Shown piece by piece: positions 1 to 14,159 of a DNA stretch of 64,000 nt. The notes under the pieces were generated by a model. The model was not told where the DNA came from. It did no database searches and saw nothing but the letters and a program-made list of their open reading frames with translations. Positions within the stretch are counted from its first letter, which is position 1, and every line of letters begins with the position of its first letter. Source of the stretch: Phaseolus vulgaris. Taxonomy: Eukaryota > Streptophyta > Magnoliopsida > Fabales > Fabaceae. The stretch covers positions 1,002,720 through 1,066,719 of the forward strand of contig NC_023757.2 of the NCBI RefSeq assembly GCF_000499845.2, written 5' to 3'. A program made the position numbers and the translations under genes.

Positions 1-3000
1 CCATAACTGCAATTAGAACCCACATCCATGGTTGAATTCGTCTCTTTCCCCGGTTGCGGAGAGCCAGGGGTACAGATTTTGCCTTGGCCTGCTTCGTGAA
101 CTGAGATGGTTTCTGCGGCTTTTTTGTTAGCTCAGCTGCTTTCTCACTCTGATCATATTCTTCCACGCTTCTTGTTAGAATTTCCGAGGTAGGAGCAGAT
201 TCTTGTTCTATATCCTCTGCAGTGACAGCAGAAGCTGCCTTTCTTCTTTCCTTCTTCCTTGCCCTCTTCTCCCTTTCCTGCTCCAAACACGCATATGGTT
301 ATTTAGACGAAGAATTAGAAGAACATGTAAATTGTTAAGGTTGATTTTGGATAATGGAAAGAATTGCAATGAATTAAAATGAATGAGGAGGAATGGAACA
401 TAATGGAATAAAACTTTCATCCCACTGTTCAGATATGCAACAAAATTCTGATTCCATCTATATTCCTTTTAAACAGGGTGAAAAACAAAATATGAAAGAA
501 AACAATAGAATAAGGTTCTACTGGTTTCCCTTAGTATTGCATCCAACGTAATACCATCATATTCCGTACTTTTCGAATCTAAATCACAAATGCTATGTTA
601 TAAACTTATAGTTACCTTCTCTTTCAGTTCAGCTTCTTTTTGTGCCTTTAAGGCAGCCCTTTGTTGAGCCTTCTCCGCATTACGCTTTTTCCTCTGCTGG
701 GCCTCCTTAGCTTTCTCAATTTCCTCTAGCCTCCGCTTTTCCTTCAAAATTGCCTCCTCTTCTTCCTTCCTTGCCTTTTCAGCCTTCAGTAACAGTTCCT
801 CTTCCTCCTTTGTTCTCACAGGTTCTTCTTTTTTAACTTCTTCATCAGACTCATCACCCCAACGAGCCACAGGCTTCTCTAAGGGAGAAGGTTTGGTAGG
901 ATTTTTAGCTTTAGTTGTCTGAATTGTTTCAGTTTTTTGCACCACAACCTTCGAAACAGGTTCATCCTTTGTATTAACAGATTCTGTTGAGGGGGATTTC
1001 TTTTCTTGTTCCAGAGTTGATTGGGAGACCACGGAGATATTTTTGGAAGTTCTTACAGTTATGACATTGGGAATTACAGGGGGTTCTTCATCAGGACCAA
1101 GTGCTCTGCCATCTAGGGTTTGCAGTCTCCTAAGTGTACTCCTAGTGTTGCATCGGACATAGTCTCTTCTGAAATCGTCACTTTTGTTCCATAGCGCCAT
1201 AATTCTCTCAACCTAAAGTTCTCAGTGGTGAGCGTTGAATTCAATCTATTTGCCTAATAGAGTACAGAAATGAAAATGATAATCTCTCTATTTGTTTAAT
1301 GTCTAAAAGGATCACCTGATCAACACAGAAGCATTGTAGCTCCTCTTTTTTCCCTCCTGCTGCTAGTTCCTGGGCTTTATTTGCAGCCTTTCTGTAATCC
1401 CAGAAATATTTGCCCTGCAGTACAAGTAAAAAAATAGCGTCAATATTTCTGCTTGGCCTTTGAATTGTTTTTTTTTTTATCTAAGAGAAAAAAACAAAAG
1501 GAAAAGGAATGAAGTGGAAGAATAGAAAAACGAAACCTTCTCATGCAATTGTTTTTTCAAAGTCACTGACTTAGCATATGCCTCTTGACGAACTTCATCA
1601 GCTGCCTTAAACTGAGCTATCAACTCATTCAGCTTATCATATTCATTGTTATATTTCTTCTTTGCGTCTTTAGTTGCTGCATCTGACTTCAGAACATTAT
1701 TTCTAAGCACTTCCATTTCCTTCTTCAAAAGCTGTAAATGCTGAAAATAGTGAAATATCTATCACACATTAGAAATATAACAAAGATATTATAAATCTCC
1801 AAAAACCATATTTGATACCGATTGTACTCGGCAAATGCAATCAGGTACTAATTCAGGAAATATAACAAAGAGAAGCTTGAATATAGTACCTTAGAGTGCT
1901 CTTCGATATTTCCTTCCTTGTGGTCTAGAGATTGTTGTGATTGATCCTGCTTTCTGATATTAGAAGACAGCTCCTCTCGATTCTGCTTCAATTGTTTGAT
2001 CTGGCGTATCAATTGCTTTTCTTCATTTAAAGGCAAAGTTTCATGCTGGATCATGTGTTCCATGTTTCTTATCTGTCAATAAATTAGAAAAGTAAACACA
2101 ACAAAACAGGCAGAAGAATCAAATCCTTATAAATATCTCCAGAAGAAAATTAAAAGCATACCTTGCCATCTATATCCCCAACAGAAATTGCATTGTTTAA
2201 TCTGTTCATTGTGGATTGAACCGAATCCATTTCCTGGCGTTTGGATTTGAGCAAGTCCCGAGCAGCTCTGCTGGCTGCTATTGCAGCCTTAACTTCTTGG
2301 TCGCAATCCTTACAACGGGCCTGCTCATAGCAGCATTTAAAAAAATTACAAAGATTGGTCTCAAACTTGTACAAAACATAAGTTTCTTTTATGCTGCCTT
2401 CAAAATAATATTTACCTTTATAGTCTGGCTTTCAGCTCGAATAGAATCTCGAATTTTAGTCTTCTCTTCTACTTGGTGAAGAGTTTTTGCTATCTGCTCT
2501 TTAATGTTTTCATCGTCATCATATCTGGGAACCCTGATCAAATAGTAGAATGGCTTTTTCACTATCTCTGCACCCACATTCTGTACATCCACAGCATCCA
2601 AGGCAGGTCTTGTGTCTTCATCTTCTTGATTGCTACCTTCACCTTCAACTGCAGGTTGAGCTTCACTCTCCACTGCCCCCTTTGAATGTTCATCTTCACT
2701 CTTTAACGGGTATCTTTTAATCTCAGATACAACAGAAGATTCAGTTTCACTCTTCAATGCACCAGTTGAAGGTTCAGCTTCACTATTCACTGCATTGTTT
2801 TTCATCTCACGCAAATCAATAGAAGATTCACTTTCACTGTCGACTACACCATTTGAAGGTTTAGCTTCACTCTCAACTACACCATTTGACGCTTTAGCTT
2901 GACTCTCAACTACACCATTTGAAGGTTCAGCATCACTCCTTACTTCACCATTTGAAGGTTCAGCTTCACTCCCTACTTCACCATTTGAAGGTTCAGCTTC

Positions 3001-5765
3001 ACTCTCAACTACACCATTTGAAGGTTCAGCTTCACTCCCTACTTCACCATTTGAAGGTTCCGCTTCACTCTCAACTACACCATTTGAAGGTTCCGCTTCG
3101 CTCTCAACTACATCATTGAAAGGTTTAGCTTCATCCTCCACTTCACCATTTGAAGGATCAGCTTCACTCTCAACTACACCTTCTGAAGGTTTAGTTTCTC
3201 TCTCCACTGACCCATTTGAAGGTTCAGCTTCTCTATGAACTGTACCGTTTGAAGGTTCAGCTTCAGTCTCAACTACACCATCCGAAGGTTCAGCTTTAGT
3301 CTCCACTGTACCGTTTGAAGGTTCAGCTTCATTCCCAACTACTCCATCTGAAGGTTCAGCTCCTCTCTCCACTGCACCGTTTGAGGGTTCAACTTCTCTC
3401 TCTACTGCACCATTTGAAGGTTCAGCTTCTCTCTCCTCTGCACCCTTTGAAGGTTCAGCTTCTCTCTCAACTACACCATCTGAAGGTTCAGCTTCTCTCT
3501 CCACTGCACCATTTGAAGGTTCTGCTTCACTCTCCATTGCACCATCTGAAGGTTCAGCTTCCCTCTCCACTTCCCTATCTGAAGGTTCAGCTTCACTCTC
3601 AACTAAACCATTTGATGTTTCAGCTTCACTTTCCATTGCATCATTTGAAGGTTCAGCTTCCCTCTCAACTGCACCATTTGAAGGTTCAGTTTCACTCTCA
3701 AATGCGCCACTTGAAGGTTCAACTTCACCATTTGAAGGTTCAACTACAGTCTCAACTGCACCATTTGATGGCTCAGCTTCATTCACAGCTGAAGGTTCAA
3801 CTGCACCATTTGATTCAGCTTCACTCACAACTTCGCCATTTGAAGGTTCAGCTTCAACCTCAACTGCTCCATTCGAAGGTTCATCTACAACCTCAACTGT
3901 ACCATTCGATGGTCCAGCTACAATCTCAACTGCACCATTTAATTGCTTGACTTCACTCACAACTGCACCATCTGAAGATTCAACTACATTCTGAAGTGCA
4001 GCATTTGATGGCTCAGCTTCACTTTCAACTGCACCAAGTTTGGTTCCACTCTCCACCACACCATTTGAAGATTCAACTTCCCTATCAACTGCACTATTTG
4101 AAGGTTCAGCCTCAATCTCCTCTGTACTGTTTTCCATCTCAGACACAGCTGAGGGTTTACTTTCACTCTGCACTGCACCATTTGAAATTCCAGCTTCACT
4201 ATCTACTGCAGCATTTTTCATCTCTTGTACATGAACATTAAGTTCACCATCACAATCAACCGCATTGCTTTTAGTCTCACAAACATTAACAGAAGGTTCA
4301 GCTGTGCTCTCCACTGCAACATCAGATACAACATCACCATCTCCATTCACATCTGTTCTGTTTAAGGCTGTCGTACTTTCTCCTTTATGAACTAGTTCAC
4401 TTCCTTCTTCCTGCTCAGACCTCTCCGACTTGTTGCCTGATTCACCTTCAACAACAATCTCTTTCTCCTCAGTGCATTCACTGGGCTCCTGCTCTGACTC
4501 TGCCAAACCAGAAGCAGACTCCACCTGCCCAGTCTCTGAACTATTTTGAGCATATTCAGGTTCACATTCCTTCACATCTGTAGTACCTGAGACGCCACTA
4601 ACATCAACTGGAACCCCATTTCTCTCAGTGACTTCTTCCACATCATGATTTTCATTAGGTACAATGTCCTTCTCATATGAGACATCTGCACTGACGACAT
4701 TTTCGATTTCCCCACTTTTATCCACATCTTTATCAGAGATAGACTCACTTCTACTCTGCACATTAGAAGACAACAGATTAAGAAAACAAACAGACTAAAA
4801 TTAACCATACTATCGCCTGAATCATTTACTTTAGAAAATTGGTCCTTGAAATTAAAAAAAAAATAATACATGCATTGTTTCAATCTCAAAATTGACAAAA
4901 AAACATGGGTAATTTTAATCCTTATTTACAAAATTTTAACAACTAAAATGACTTCGACTGGTCAACTTAAGGACTTCAACAATCTCCCACACTACTTTAA
5001 GACTAGGGACTGAAACTAATTCAAGCACAAAAAATATATTTTTGTAATTTAAGATAATAATTTCAATGACTATAAACACAATTAAGCTAGAAAAAAAATA
5101 CTTCAATTTAAAAAATTCAGAGAACTATTGCACTGTTGATCGCTTCGTACCTGCACGTCATCTCCACCGTTCTCAGCAGTAGCAGTCACTTCTTCTTCAG
5201 CTCCGTCCACCACCGTCACATAATTGTGAACCTCAACACATTCGAAGTCACGATCACTTTGACTCACGTCAGTATCTCCTTCCACAGCATTCACAACGAC
5301 ACCGTTTTCATCTCCAGAAACCTCACCACGATCCAAAAGTTCGCATTCCTCAACTCCATTCACGTTCACATTCGCATCACCGCAAATCTCGCCCTCTGCA
5401 GGGACACTGTTTTGAACATCCGATGCACCGACAACAACATACTCCTCGTGATCCGCAACCAGCTCATAAGCAGCAGCAGCAGCAGCACGAGCCTCGTTCT
5501 CCACGACACCGTTCCGAACGGATCCCGCGCCGCCTTCACTGTCCACGCATTTTAATTCACCGTCCGTTTCAGAACCTTCCTCCGCCGTACCGTTAGCCTC
5601 TGCATCCGTACAATTTTTCACCGCCACTTCCTCATGACCGGCGGCGGCGGCGAGATCCAAATCGCCATCGGCAGTGTGCACAACTACATTGGCTTTGACT
5701 CCGCCGTGATCGTCACCGGAATTGCCTTCTTCGCCGCGCACATTCACCACCTGCTCCTCCGTCAT
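1..5765 (-). CDS. Proton pump-interactor-like protein, expanded N-terminus (3' end beyond window)
   Basis: Coding exons read on the minus strand: 5151-5765, 2416-4755, 2162-2320, 1890-2072, 1537-1740, 1316-1414, 616-1212 and 1-277 (continuing off the edge). All junctions are GT-AG and phase 0, giving over 1,490 residues. The start MTEEQ is just after a 5'UTR splice acceptor. The C-terminal part matches the PPI1 family: a coiled-coil region (exons 2-6), then the conserved block with LWNKSDDFRRDYVR and LRRLQTLDGRALGPDEEPPV, then a Lys/Glu-rich helix and a basic RRIQPWMW stretch that begins a C-terminal membrane anchor at the left edge. In Arabidopsis, PPI1 binds the regulatory C-terminus of the plasma-membrane H+-ATPase and sits largely on the ER. 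The roughly 1,000 residues before the conserved part are acidic and low-complexity, far longer than in the approximately 600-residue PPI1. Family assignment is firm; ATPase binding by this long version is inference. Confidence 0.88.
2823..4038 (-). repeat. 33-bp coding tandem repeat (11-residue acidic unit, about 37 copies)
   Basis: Inside exon 2 of the proton pump-interactor-like gene, an 11-residue unit of the form VVESEAEPSNG is repeated head to tail about 37 times with no frame loss. Units vary mainly at positions 1, 2, 4 and 10 (N or D). A few are irregular: one of 15 residues, one of 10 and one of 7. Towards the low-coordinate end, the VVES and EVGS variants alternate as a 22-residue higher-order unit, which suggests recent unequal exchange. 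Every unit is acidic, so the tract is probably disordered. Long open frames on the opposite strand over the same stretch come only from the repeat. Confidence 0.92.
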
Positions 5766-5773
5766 TGTGCTCC

Positions 5774-5895
5774 CTGCAACATTAACATCAAAATCAAAAT
5801 TCAAATCATCAGAAACAGTCACACCCTCGAAATTGCGCAGAAACAGACAGATCCAATGCGGATCAAATCGCAATGGCGGAATCAAATTGACTCAC
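5774..5895 (-). other. 5'UTR intron of the proton pump-interactor-like gene
   Basis: On the minus strand a good donor (CTCC|GTGAGTC) ends an upstream untranslated exon at 5896, and an acceptor (TTGCAG) at 5774-5776 precedes the short leader GGAGCACA and the ATG. An in-frame ATG at 5885 lies inside this intron, which is why it was not used as start. 5'UTR introns are common in plant housekeeping genes. Confidence 0.65.
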
Positions 5896-6048
5896 GGAGA
5901 TGCAGAGACGGATCAGGCGTGAGCGAACAGATCGAAAGTGCAGATCAGAGAATCGAAGCGAATGAGTAACGTAACGGAACGAAACACTAACGCTTCGCTT
6001 TCTGTGGTAATAGGAACAGATGCAGATGCAGATACAAACGCCGATACG

Positions 6049-6056
6049 ATATATAG
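6049..6056 (-). promoter_or_regulatory. Possible TATA box of the proton pump-interactor-like gene
   Basis: CTATATAT on the minus strand lies about 150 bases upstream of the inferred 5'UTR donor, leaving room for a leader exon from about 6020 to 5896. The match and position are right for a plant TATA box, but the transcription start cannot be seen. Confidence 0.4.
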
Positions 6057-6114
6057 CCGACACAGAAGAGAAAATAAAAAAAAAAGTGAGAGAAAGGTAC
6101 TGTGAGTCTTCCAC

Positions 6115-9100
6115 TTGGTTTTTAAATGATTTAGTTCATGGATTTGTCTTTACCCACCAAATTTGAATTTATTTTGGATTTTCGGAATTTAGATTACATG
6201 CATCTTTGCTTTTATCAAATCAAAACTAATTATGATACCATAGCTATCTACTCTATCTTCTACTTATACTTATACTGTCTTTTACTACAATTTAATATCA
6301 GTATAAATACAACATTCTATCAGTATAAATACAGTTAATGTGTATAATCACTATCATTAAGCAAATCTTATTCTTACTTTTTAAATAAGTCCATAATCAA
6401 AATTATTAAATATATATTATTAACGCGTTTCTTTATCTTATCTTCTTTAATATACTTTTAATACATCATTTTATTGCATTAGATGAATGTATATTTTTAC
6501 ATAAATAAAATATAAATTATGCAATAAATAGTAAATAAATATCTTTAAGTGTGTGAAGTAAATTTTAGTTTTACATTCATTAATTGAATTCTGATTCAGA
6601 ATTATTCTTACAACCTTTTAACTTCGTAATTAATTAAAAAACAATTTTGGAAGATCTTATAATTATTATATCATTATTATAAATTCATTAAATATACTGT
6701 TTATAACTATTTATATACTATATATAAATAATGCTGATTATGGACATTGTTGGATACAATGTAAAATTTAGGTTTCAATTTATAAAAAAGTTGTAAGATA
6801 GTTATAAAATCAAGAAAAGCTTACCACATGTACTATTTTTTTATTATTTGTATTTTCAAAGTATTTAAATTTAATTTAAACAGAAAAGTAAATTGCAAAG
6901 GGTAAAGTACTTAAAAAATCAAATATATAAATAAAATAATCAAATTTGTTGCTTGTTATCGTTGTTTTCTCGTTTTCCTACAAAATTATAACCGTTTTCT
7001 TTTTTTAATTATTTCTCTTTATTTTCTAACAATTGGTTTTAGTCTTCTATTTTTTTTAATAATTTTAGTTTTAAATTTTCAAAAATTTGATTCAATTTTC
7101 AAGTTTGCATGATTTATTCTTATTTTGATTAATTAAATTAATTTTTATAATATTTTGAATGAACATTATTAGACCAACATAAAATAAATAGCATATATAA
7201 GCAAATAAATATTTAGTCAAAATCATAATTCATCATAACAAAAAATCAACACCAACTTTAGATAAGGAAATAATGAAAGATTAAAATTATAATTTTTTTT
7301 TCTTTCTGAAACATACAACGATAATTGAATTATACGTCATATAAAAAATGCAGAAAAAATAACTGTACTGTATTAATATGATAACTGTATTTATAATAAG
7401 TAAATATTAATTAGTACTCTTAAAAAATACAAAAAAAATGTTTATTAATATTTATTTATTATAATAATTTTGACATCATGGCATCACGTCTACTTTTTTT
7501 TCCTATTTTTCTATCACATTATTTTTGAACCACAAAAATTATTTCTACTTTTAAAAAAAAGTGTATATAAGTTGACTTTCTCATACCCATGTGACGACTA
7601 AAAATAGAATATGCTAATTAACTTTAACTTCTCTAGAAGAATTTCAGAAACTGAGTTATTTATGAGCATTAATAATTTATGTGCAAAAATAAACTTTTGC
7701 ATTAATTCTTCTCTCTCTTTTTCTACCTACAGTTAAAGTCAAACCATTTCCTTCTATAACTAATTTTTTTTAACTAATCAAATATTAATTTCATTTGTAA
7801 CATTGTAATTATTGTTAACTCAAAGCTTTCACATAATATAAAAATACAAAAATGTCTAGTTATTAAGTGAATTCACCAAAGTCAAAAGTTAAGTATTTTT
7901 CATAATATAAAATAAACAACTTCAACTAATAAAAACCTAAAATTTATTAACCAAAATATACATTTAAATATATTAAATGATAAATATAATTTCATATGAA
8001 TATTTTAGTTTTTCAGACATAATATCAGTTGTGACTATTAGGTTATAATTTATTTTGCTTTTTTTCTAAAAATAAAACGATAATTTCCAGCAAAAAGGTG
8101 AGAATTCAGTTTTTTAATTAAAATAAAACATATTTAAAATATCATATTATTCTTATTAATCTATTAAATGTGTAACAAATTAAAAACCTTGGTAAATTTA
8201 ACATGTTATTCTGTAAGAAACAATACAATGTTGTTAAATTACTTTCATTATATAATTTTAAAGAGTTTTTACTAGTAAGTTGTGTAATTAAAATATATTC
8301 GTTCACTACATCAATAAACATTCCTGTTAGAAAATCATTAATAATATTAATAATAAAAATTACTTTAAATAATAATAATTTTTAATCTCTAAAATAATAT
8401 CTAATTTAATTAATTTAGTGATTAATTATTTTTTATCTCTAAAATTAGTTTTTATTTAATAATTTTTTTATATATACTCAATACAAATATTAAGCATCAA
8501 AACATTGGTGACATAAGTAATAGTCATTTGTGTCTTTTAACTAAGTAGTTTATGACATTCATATTTTTAGAAAATTATTCAATCATGTAATCAATTAAAA
8601 ACATATTAATCTATCCTAAAAATTCTCATACTAGAAGAATAAAAGTCTTTGGCTCAGATTCGATTATTTTATTAATTTTATAATCAATTATCATAAGCAG
8701 ATTAATAAATTATGTTAAAGAAATATAATTCATCATAGGAAGGTTTTCCTAGTATCATTTGTACAAAAAAATGATTAATTTATTTTTGATGAACTTTAAA
8801 ATCCTATAAAAAAAGTATAATTAAGTATTATAATTCACTAAATTTTCAAAGAATATATAGATAAATATATTTTAAAAATAAAAAAGTAAGAATTACATAT
8901 TACAAGAAATCAAAGTTACTCAAGATTCTCTCTTTCATTAAGACCTTTTGAGTATTTGATAAAAAAACTTGACTTTTTGGAATAAGTTGCACCAACCACT
9001 TTAATGGGAGAAAATTTTCTTTCTTGTACAAAACAATTACACTCAAGTGCTATCTTTCTAACTTATCTCATCATTCATTGACTTGTTTTTCACACCTAGT

Positions 9101-11240
9101 TTTGGTAAGTTGGTGTAATAAGTTTCTACACATAATAAAGTTTCAAGAAAATTCTTATTCTAATGTGTCATATTGTTTTATAGTAGAGTTGATGTAATTA
9201 TATTAAATTATCAAGAATATTAAAACAATTCATCACAAGTTAATTGGATTGAATTAGATGTAGATTAAAGAGTCATCAAAACTTACTCTTTTTTTTTTAT
9301 TGCTCCTATATCTTATCTTCCATTTCTTTATCTTTCTAGATATACTACATCTTAAAAACATAATATTAAGTGATTCAAAATATAATTCTTTTATTTTGTT
9401 TTTAGAGTTTTTTTTTTTACCAATTCATCCTTCTTGTTCAAGACCTTTATTTTTCCATTATGTGCATTGAAGCTTCCAAGACACACATAATTCATATAAA
9501 TATCATAATTAAAAAGAAAAATATTAAAAACAACTTATAAAGAAGACTTATATGTGTTTTCAATTTAAAATCAACATATGACACAAAAAATAATATTTTA
9601 TTAATAAAAACAACCTCACCCTCATTTTCTATCTATTATGTATAAATGACACAATATAAAAAAAAAATGTTACACATACATTTTTCTTGTAGTTCATTAA
9701 ATAAAAATTAATTTTAGAGAAAAAATAATTAATTACTATTTTAACTAAATTATATATTTTTTAGTGATCACAAAAATTATTAGTATCTAAAGTAGTTTTT
9801 TTTATTGAAAAATAGTTTCTAATCAATATCTAATTAACTACTAAAATTTTAGCTACTAATGATTTAGATTCTAAAGTTGGAAACTAATTAGATATTAATT
9901 TAGAAACTATTTATCGATAATAGAAAATAATTTATATATCAATAATTTTTTTAATCTCTAAAATAATATCTAATTTAGTATTTAACTGTTTTTTTTTCTC
10001 TAATATTAATTTTTATTTAATTGTTTTTTTTGTGTTGAGATATATTTTGTATAAAGAAACTTTAGATATAAATATTAGAAGGAAATGTCATCACAAGGCT
10101 ACTTTTTCCTATCCATATTTCTTGAAATTGAATGTCCCATTTTTTTGGTGAAAGAGCAAAAGGGGCAATGGGAGAGAAGCTAAAGGTGGTTGAAAAAGAA
10201 CATACCATTTTACTTGTATTTCCTTACAAGCACATTCTCTTTACTAATATATCACTCTTTTTTATCCTCACTCCACCTTGGCCCATAACTCTTTCAACAC
10301 ACATTTAGCTTGCTTACTAATGCTAATCAATTCATGTTGTTCCTCTCTTCTCTTCTTTCTACCGACAAGCTCAAGCCTCGTGCCTTGTTTTAATAATACC
10401 AAAATCAAAACCTAATATCCAAAACTCACATATATATACCATGCATGTGCTTGGATCCCACTATGCACCTTAGACGTGTGCAACTTTTGAAGAATTATTA
10501 GTTGCTTTTTTATATGCATTTTAATGTGATGATTTCTTAGATGTGAAATGATCATGATCCCAAATACCATTTTGACTAAAAACTGGCTCTAAGAACTTTG
10601 ATAGGGTAGATGATGATTTCTTTTGATGTGTCTTAGGATTCCTTTCAATTAAGGATTAGTTTGATGGTTTGTAGAGTTTGAAGAATGTTTATAGGTCAGG
10701 TGTTGAACAGGTTCACATTAATCACTTTCTGTATAAAGATTGAGATACCCTAGAGTGTTTGTATAAGAGTTGTGACACCCTTGAAACATCTCGTTTTATT
10801 TTATTTATTCTTTACTGATAAAAAAATATCCCAAATACTAATTTAGTTTAAAATAAATGGAAACATATATAAGAGAACAAAATGTCAATAAACCTATACA
10901 AAATATTAAAACACCACCTTCAATTCAAAATCAATAAATAAATTTGTAACATTTATTGTTGATTTTATTTATTTTTGTTCAATATTAAACTTCCCATTCG
11001 AAGTTAGATTGAGTGTTCCAATGTGCATGTGTAGAGTGCGATATGATGAACACATTGATGTCACCAAAGTGAATTTGGTTGACAAAAGATCAATAACATG
11101 CGTCAAATGACTTTGCTTAGGTTACATTATCTTTTATATCAAATCTACAATCTTATAAAACCTATTTTGTTATTTTCAGAAGTTTTATTATTGAATAATA
11201 TTTTAAATATGAATAGATAATATATTATATTATATATAAA
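6115..11240. other. AT-rich intergenic DNA, no gene recognised
   Basis: Very AT-rich sequence with many homopolymer runs and only short open frames without recognisable domains. I see no RNA gene, no LTR ends and no transposase-like stretch. Confidence 0.6.
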
Positions 11241-11249
11241 AAATTATAT

Positions 11250-11610
11250 AAAGTGTTGGAGATTTTACGTCGTTTAAATATAAGATCAGTTAATAGTACA
11301 TAAGTGGATGCAAACTTCACACATATTGATTTTGTAAAGTTAGTTAGGCTTAAAGTTTATTTTTTAAGATGGTATCATATTAATTTAAAGTATATCCTAA
11401 CGAGAGTTTATTGGATCTATCGTGTCACCCGCTATCGGACAACTCATAAATACATAATCTCACATACGAGTTGACCCATTGACTATTGGACCACTTATAA
11501 GTATATAGTCTCACATATGAATTGACCTCTCAACGTGAGATGTGTATGTTGAAGAACCCACATTAACTAAAGATAATGTCAGTTCATAGTATATAAATGA
11601 GTGCAAATAT
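11250..11610 (-). repeat. Decayed copy of a dispersed legume-type repeat (family B)
   Basis: The stretch shares a set of short landmarks with copies elsewhere in the window: 'ataagtggatgcaaac', 'agatggtatcat', 'tctcacatacgagttgac' and a terminal 'gtgagatgt' motif. Similar units lie near 22.2, 29.9, 39.8, 44.6 and 47.3 kb. It looks partly duplicated internally, since the 'tctcacatacgagttgacc' block occurs twice. No coding content. I recognise the type as common in legume intergenic DNA but cannot name the element. Confidence 0.5.
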
Positions 11611-11828
11611 GCTGATTTTGTATTATTGAATTACATTTTAAGTCCACTTTTTAAGATAAAGTTACCTAAAAAATTATTTTGAAAAATATTTCTTATTTGT
11701 TTCTTTTGTTTTTTTAATATAATAATTTTACCAAATAATTAACCTTTAAGCTTAAATTATAAATATATAATATGAAGATAAATAAAAACTATTATAGAAA
11801 TATATAATGACTTTATCCTATTTATAAT

Positions 11829-11849
11829 ATATATATATATATATATATT
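11829..11849. repeat. AT microsatellite
   Basis: Uninterrupted run of AT dinucleotides in non-coding DNA. Confidence 0.9.
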
Positions 11850-12357
11850 GTATAATAATATAAAGCGGGTTGAATTACCATAGAACTATTTATAGCCTAA
11901 TAGGACAATAAACCTTTTAAATAACATATTAAAAAATAAACTTAAAACGAATAAACATATTAAAATAAATACACACTATATATTTGTTTTCTTTTTAACG
12001 TATATTATTTTATTGATAAACAGTAATACCATTTTATTTTATTTTTATCTTTTTTTTAATCATTTGGTGGTGTAATATCCCACTTGAATAAAGCTAAACT
12101 ATCAATTAAACATGGATAATATATATACATATATCTATATACATATATCTATATATATATATAATTATTGGTTTTACAAAATCCAGAACTTGTCAAATAT
12201 ATTATATATATTCTAAAATATAAAAATAATAAAGTCTAAAAAAGTAAATATAAACAATTCTATTACAACTCTTTAAAAGACTATTCTCTATTTTCATGTC
12301 AAAATATAATTATTTTAGTTTAAAGCAATGCACACTAAACTTACAGAAGATAATTAA

Positions 12358-12401
<44 letters not shown>

Positions 12402-14155
12402 ATAAAAATTATATAATAGATCGAAAGGAAAAAATTTCAAATCAACATCTCAATTAACCACTATTAATTTTAACCTCATCAAATCTTCACTTTCATATTT
12501 CACCTTCACAAAGCATCATAATTACATTTAAATATAAAACCAACATCTTATTCATGATCAAAATTACATAGTTATCACATTAATTACCCACAATTTAAAT
12601 TTCAGAGATAACTCATGCATAAGGTTGTAAACACACTACAAATAACATTTTATTAGTTTTTCACTATTTGATACTTTCATGTTTATGATTTGGATTATCA
12701 GTGATAACTCAATACTCACACAAGACAAAGTTACAAGTTATAATATTTTTTTACCAATCCAAGATCAATCTTAGTGGTTCAAACTTTTAGTATTAGTTGA
12801 GGTTTAGAATAACATTAATCTTTATTTGAAAAAAATAAAAATGATTATTTATTTTTTCAAATTATCAGAAATAATGAAGTAATGGATATGTGGGGACAGA
12901 CTTTTTGGAAATCCCTCACTCTAAATTTAAAATATTATGAAAAAAAATGATAAAATCTTTATAAGAAGAGCATATTCTCTCTTAAGAAAAATGATAAAAT
13001 AAAATATAAAAAGAAGAAACAGGAGAAAACCTCCTTAAGAAGATAAAGAAAAAAAAAAGAGCAATAAAGGCACCACAATTAGTAAATAACTTCAAGTACA
13101 CTCTGAATTATTGAACTTTTAATTATATTATAAATGTAAACGATCTCTCAAAAACCATTTCAGTTTAAATTTACCAAATTTTCTTCATCTAAATTAAATA
13201 TTACATCGATTTCTGTGAGTTTTATTCCTGACTACTCATTATATCTTATATAATATATATTATCTTGAAAAGTGTAAAAATCATTTTTCTAATATTCATC
13301 CGTCATGTTGGGATTTAATTTAAAAAATTATAAATTAAAAAAATTGGTATTATCCGTTATTGTAAAACCCCAAAAATATTATACACTTTCAAGATAATAT
13401 ATATAAAAAGTCTTAGTATTATATTATTATATAATTTAACAATTGGATGGGATTATAAGTTTAGTGGTAACATAGAAAAGTATTAAAATGTCATTTTCGT
13501 GGATAGACTTGTAAAATATTTTATCTTATCATAGTGACTTTAAAAATATGAACCCTTGGAGGAATGAATAATTTAGTTATTGATTGATGAAAGCTGAACG
13601 AATGATTCTTTATGAGTAGGTTTTCAGATGCAGAAAATATGGAGAATGGAAAGTTTCCTTGAATGAAGCCATGATTGAAGAAAGAGAAGAGGAGAAGAAG
13701 GGTAAGTTGAAGAAGCAAACAAAATAGGGGATGACCTAGCTTTTTTGGACACTTGTTTGATCAAGGGATACTTGTTCACAAATAGGTATACCCTTATAAA
13801 AACTTATATTCTTGTTGCTATGTTACTCATTCTTTTTGTTCATTTTGTTACCATTCTTCTTCTATATCATATTACATTCAATCACAATATACCTATTATA
13901 TGCTTCCCTTGGTGCAACAACAAAACCAAAAATAAAATCACTTTCTTAATAAACTAAAACCAATTTATACAAATAAAAAGTATAGATAATTTTTTTTTAA
14001 TTTTTGAAATAAATCATAAAGTGATACTTAAAGTTAACTCTTTGTACTTATTTGAAAAAATGTCTTATTTAATAAAATAAGTATGTTTTTAGGTTTTTGT
14101 GTACGTTCTGTTTTGGGTATGAAAGATATCTTTTTTTTTATTGTGTGTGGTTGTT
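11850..14155. other. AT-rich intergenic DNA, no gene recognised
   Basis: Microsatellites and A/T homopolymers; no coding region or RNA gene supported. The sequences around 13225-13275 and 13385-13405 contain similar 'tcttgaaaagtg'/'cactttcaagat' segments in opposite orientation, about 130 bases apart, so they could form a hairpin or be the ends of a small non-autonomous element. Confidence 0.5.
12361..12398. repeat. AT microsatellite
   Basis: Uninterrupted run of about 19 TA dinucleotides in the gene desert. Confidence 0.9.
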
Positions 14156-14159
14156 ATAT

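Noticed and set aside
2919..3950. Long plus-strand open frames (His/Leu-rich repeats) opposite exon 2 of the proton pump-interactor-like gene
   Set aside because: They arise because the 33-bp repeat is a multiple of three and stays open in other frames; splice structure and family similarity support the minus strand.
5766..5885. Extension of the proton pump-interactor-like start to the in-frame ATG at 5885
   Set aside because: The stretch between has a good donor and acceptor and reads as a 5'UTR intron; MTEEQ at 5765 is the first codon after the acceptor.
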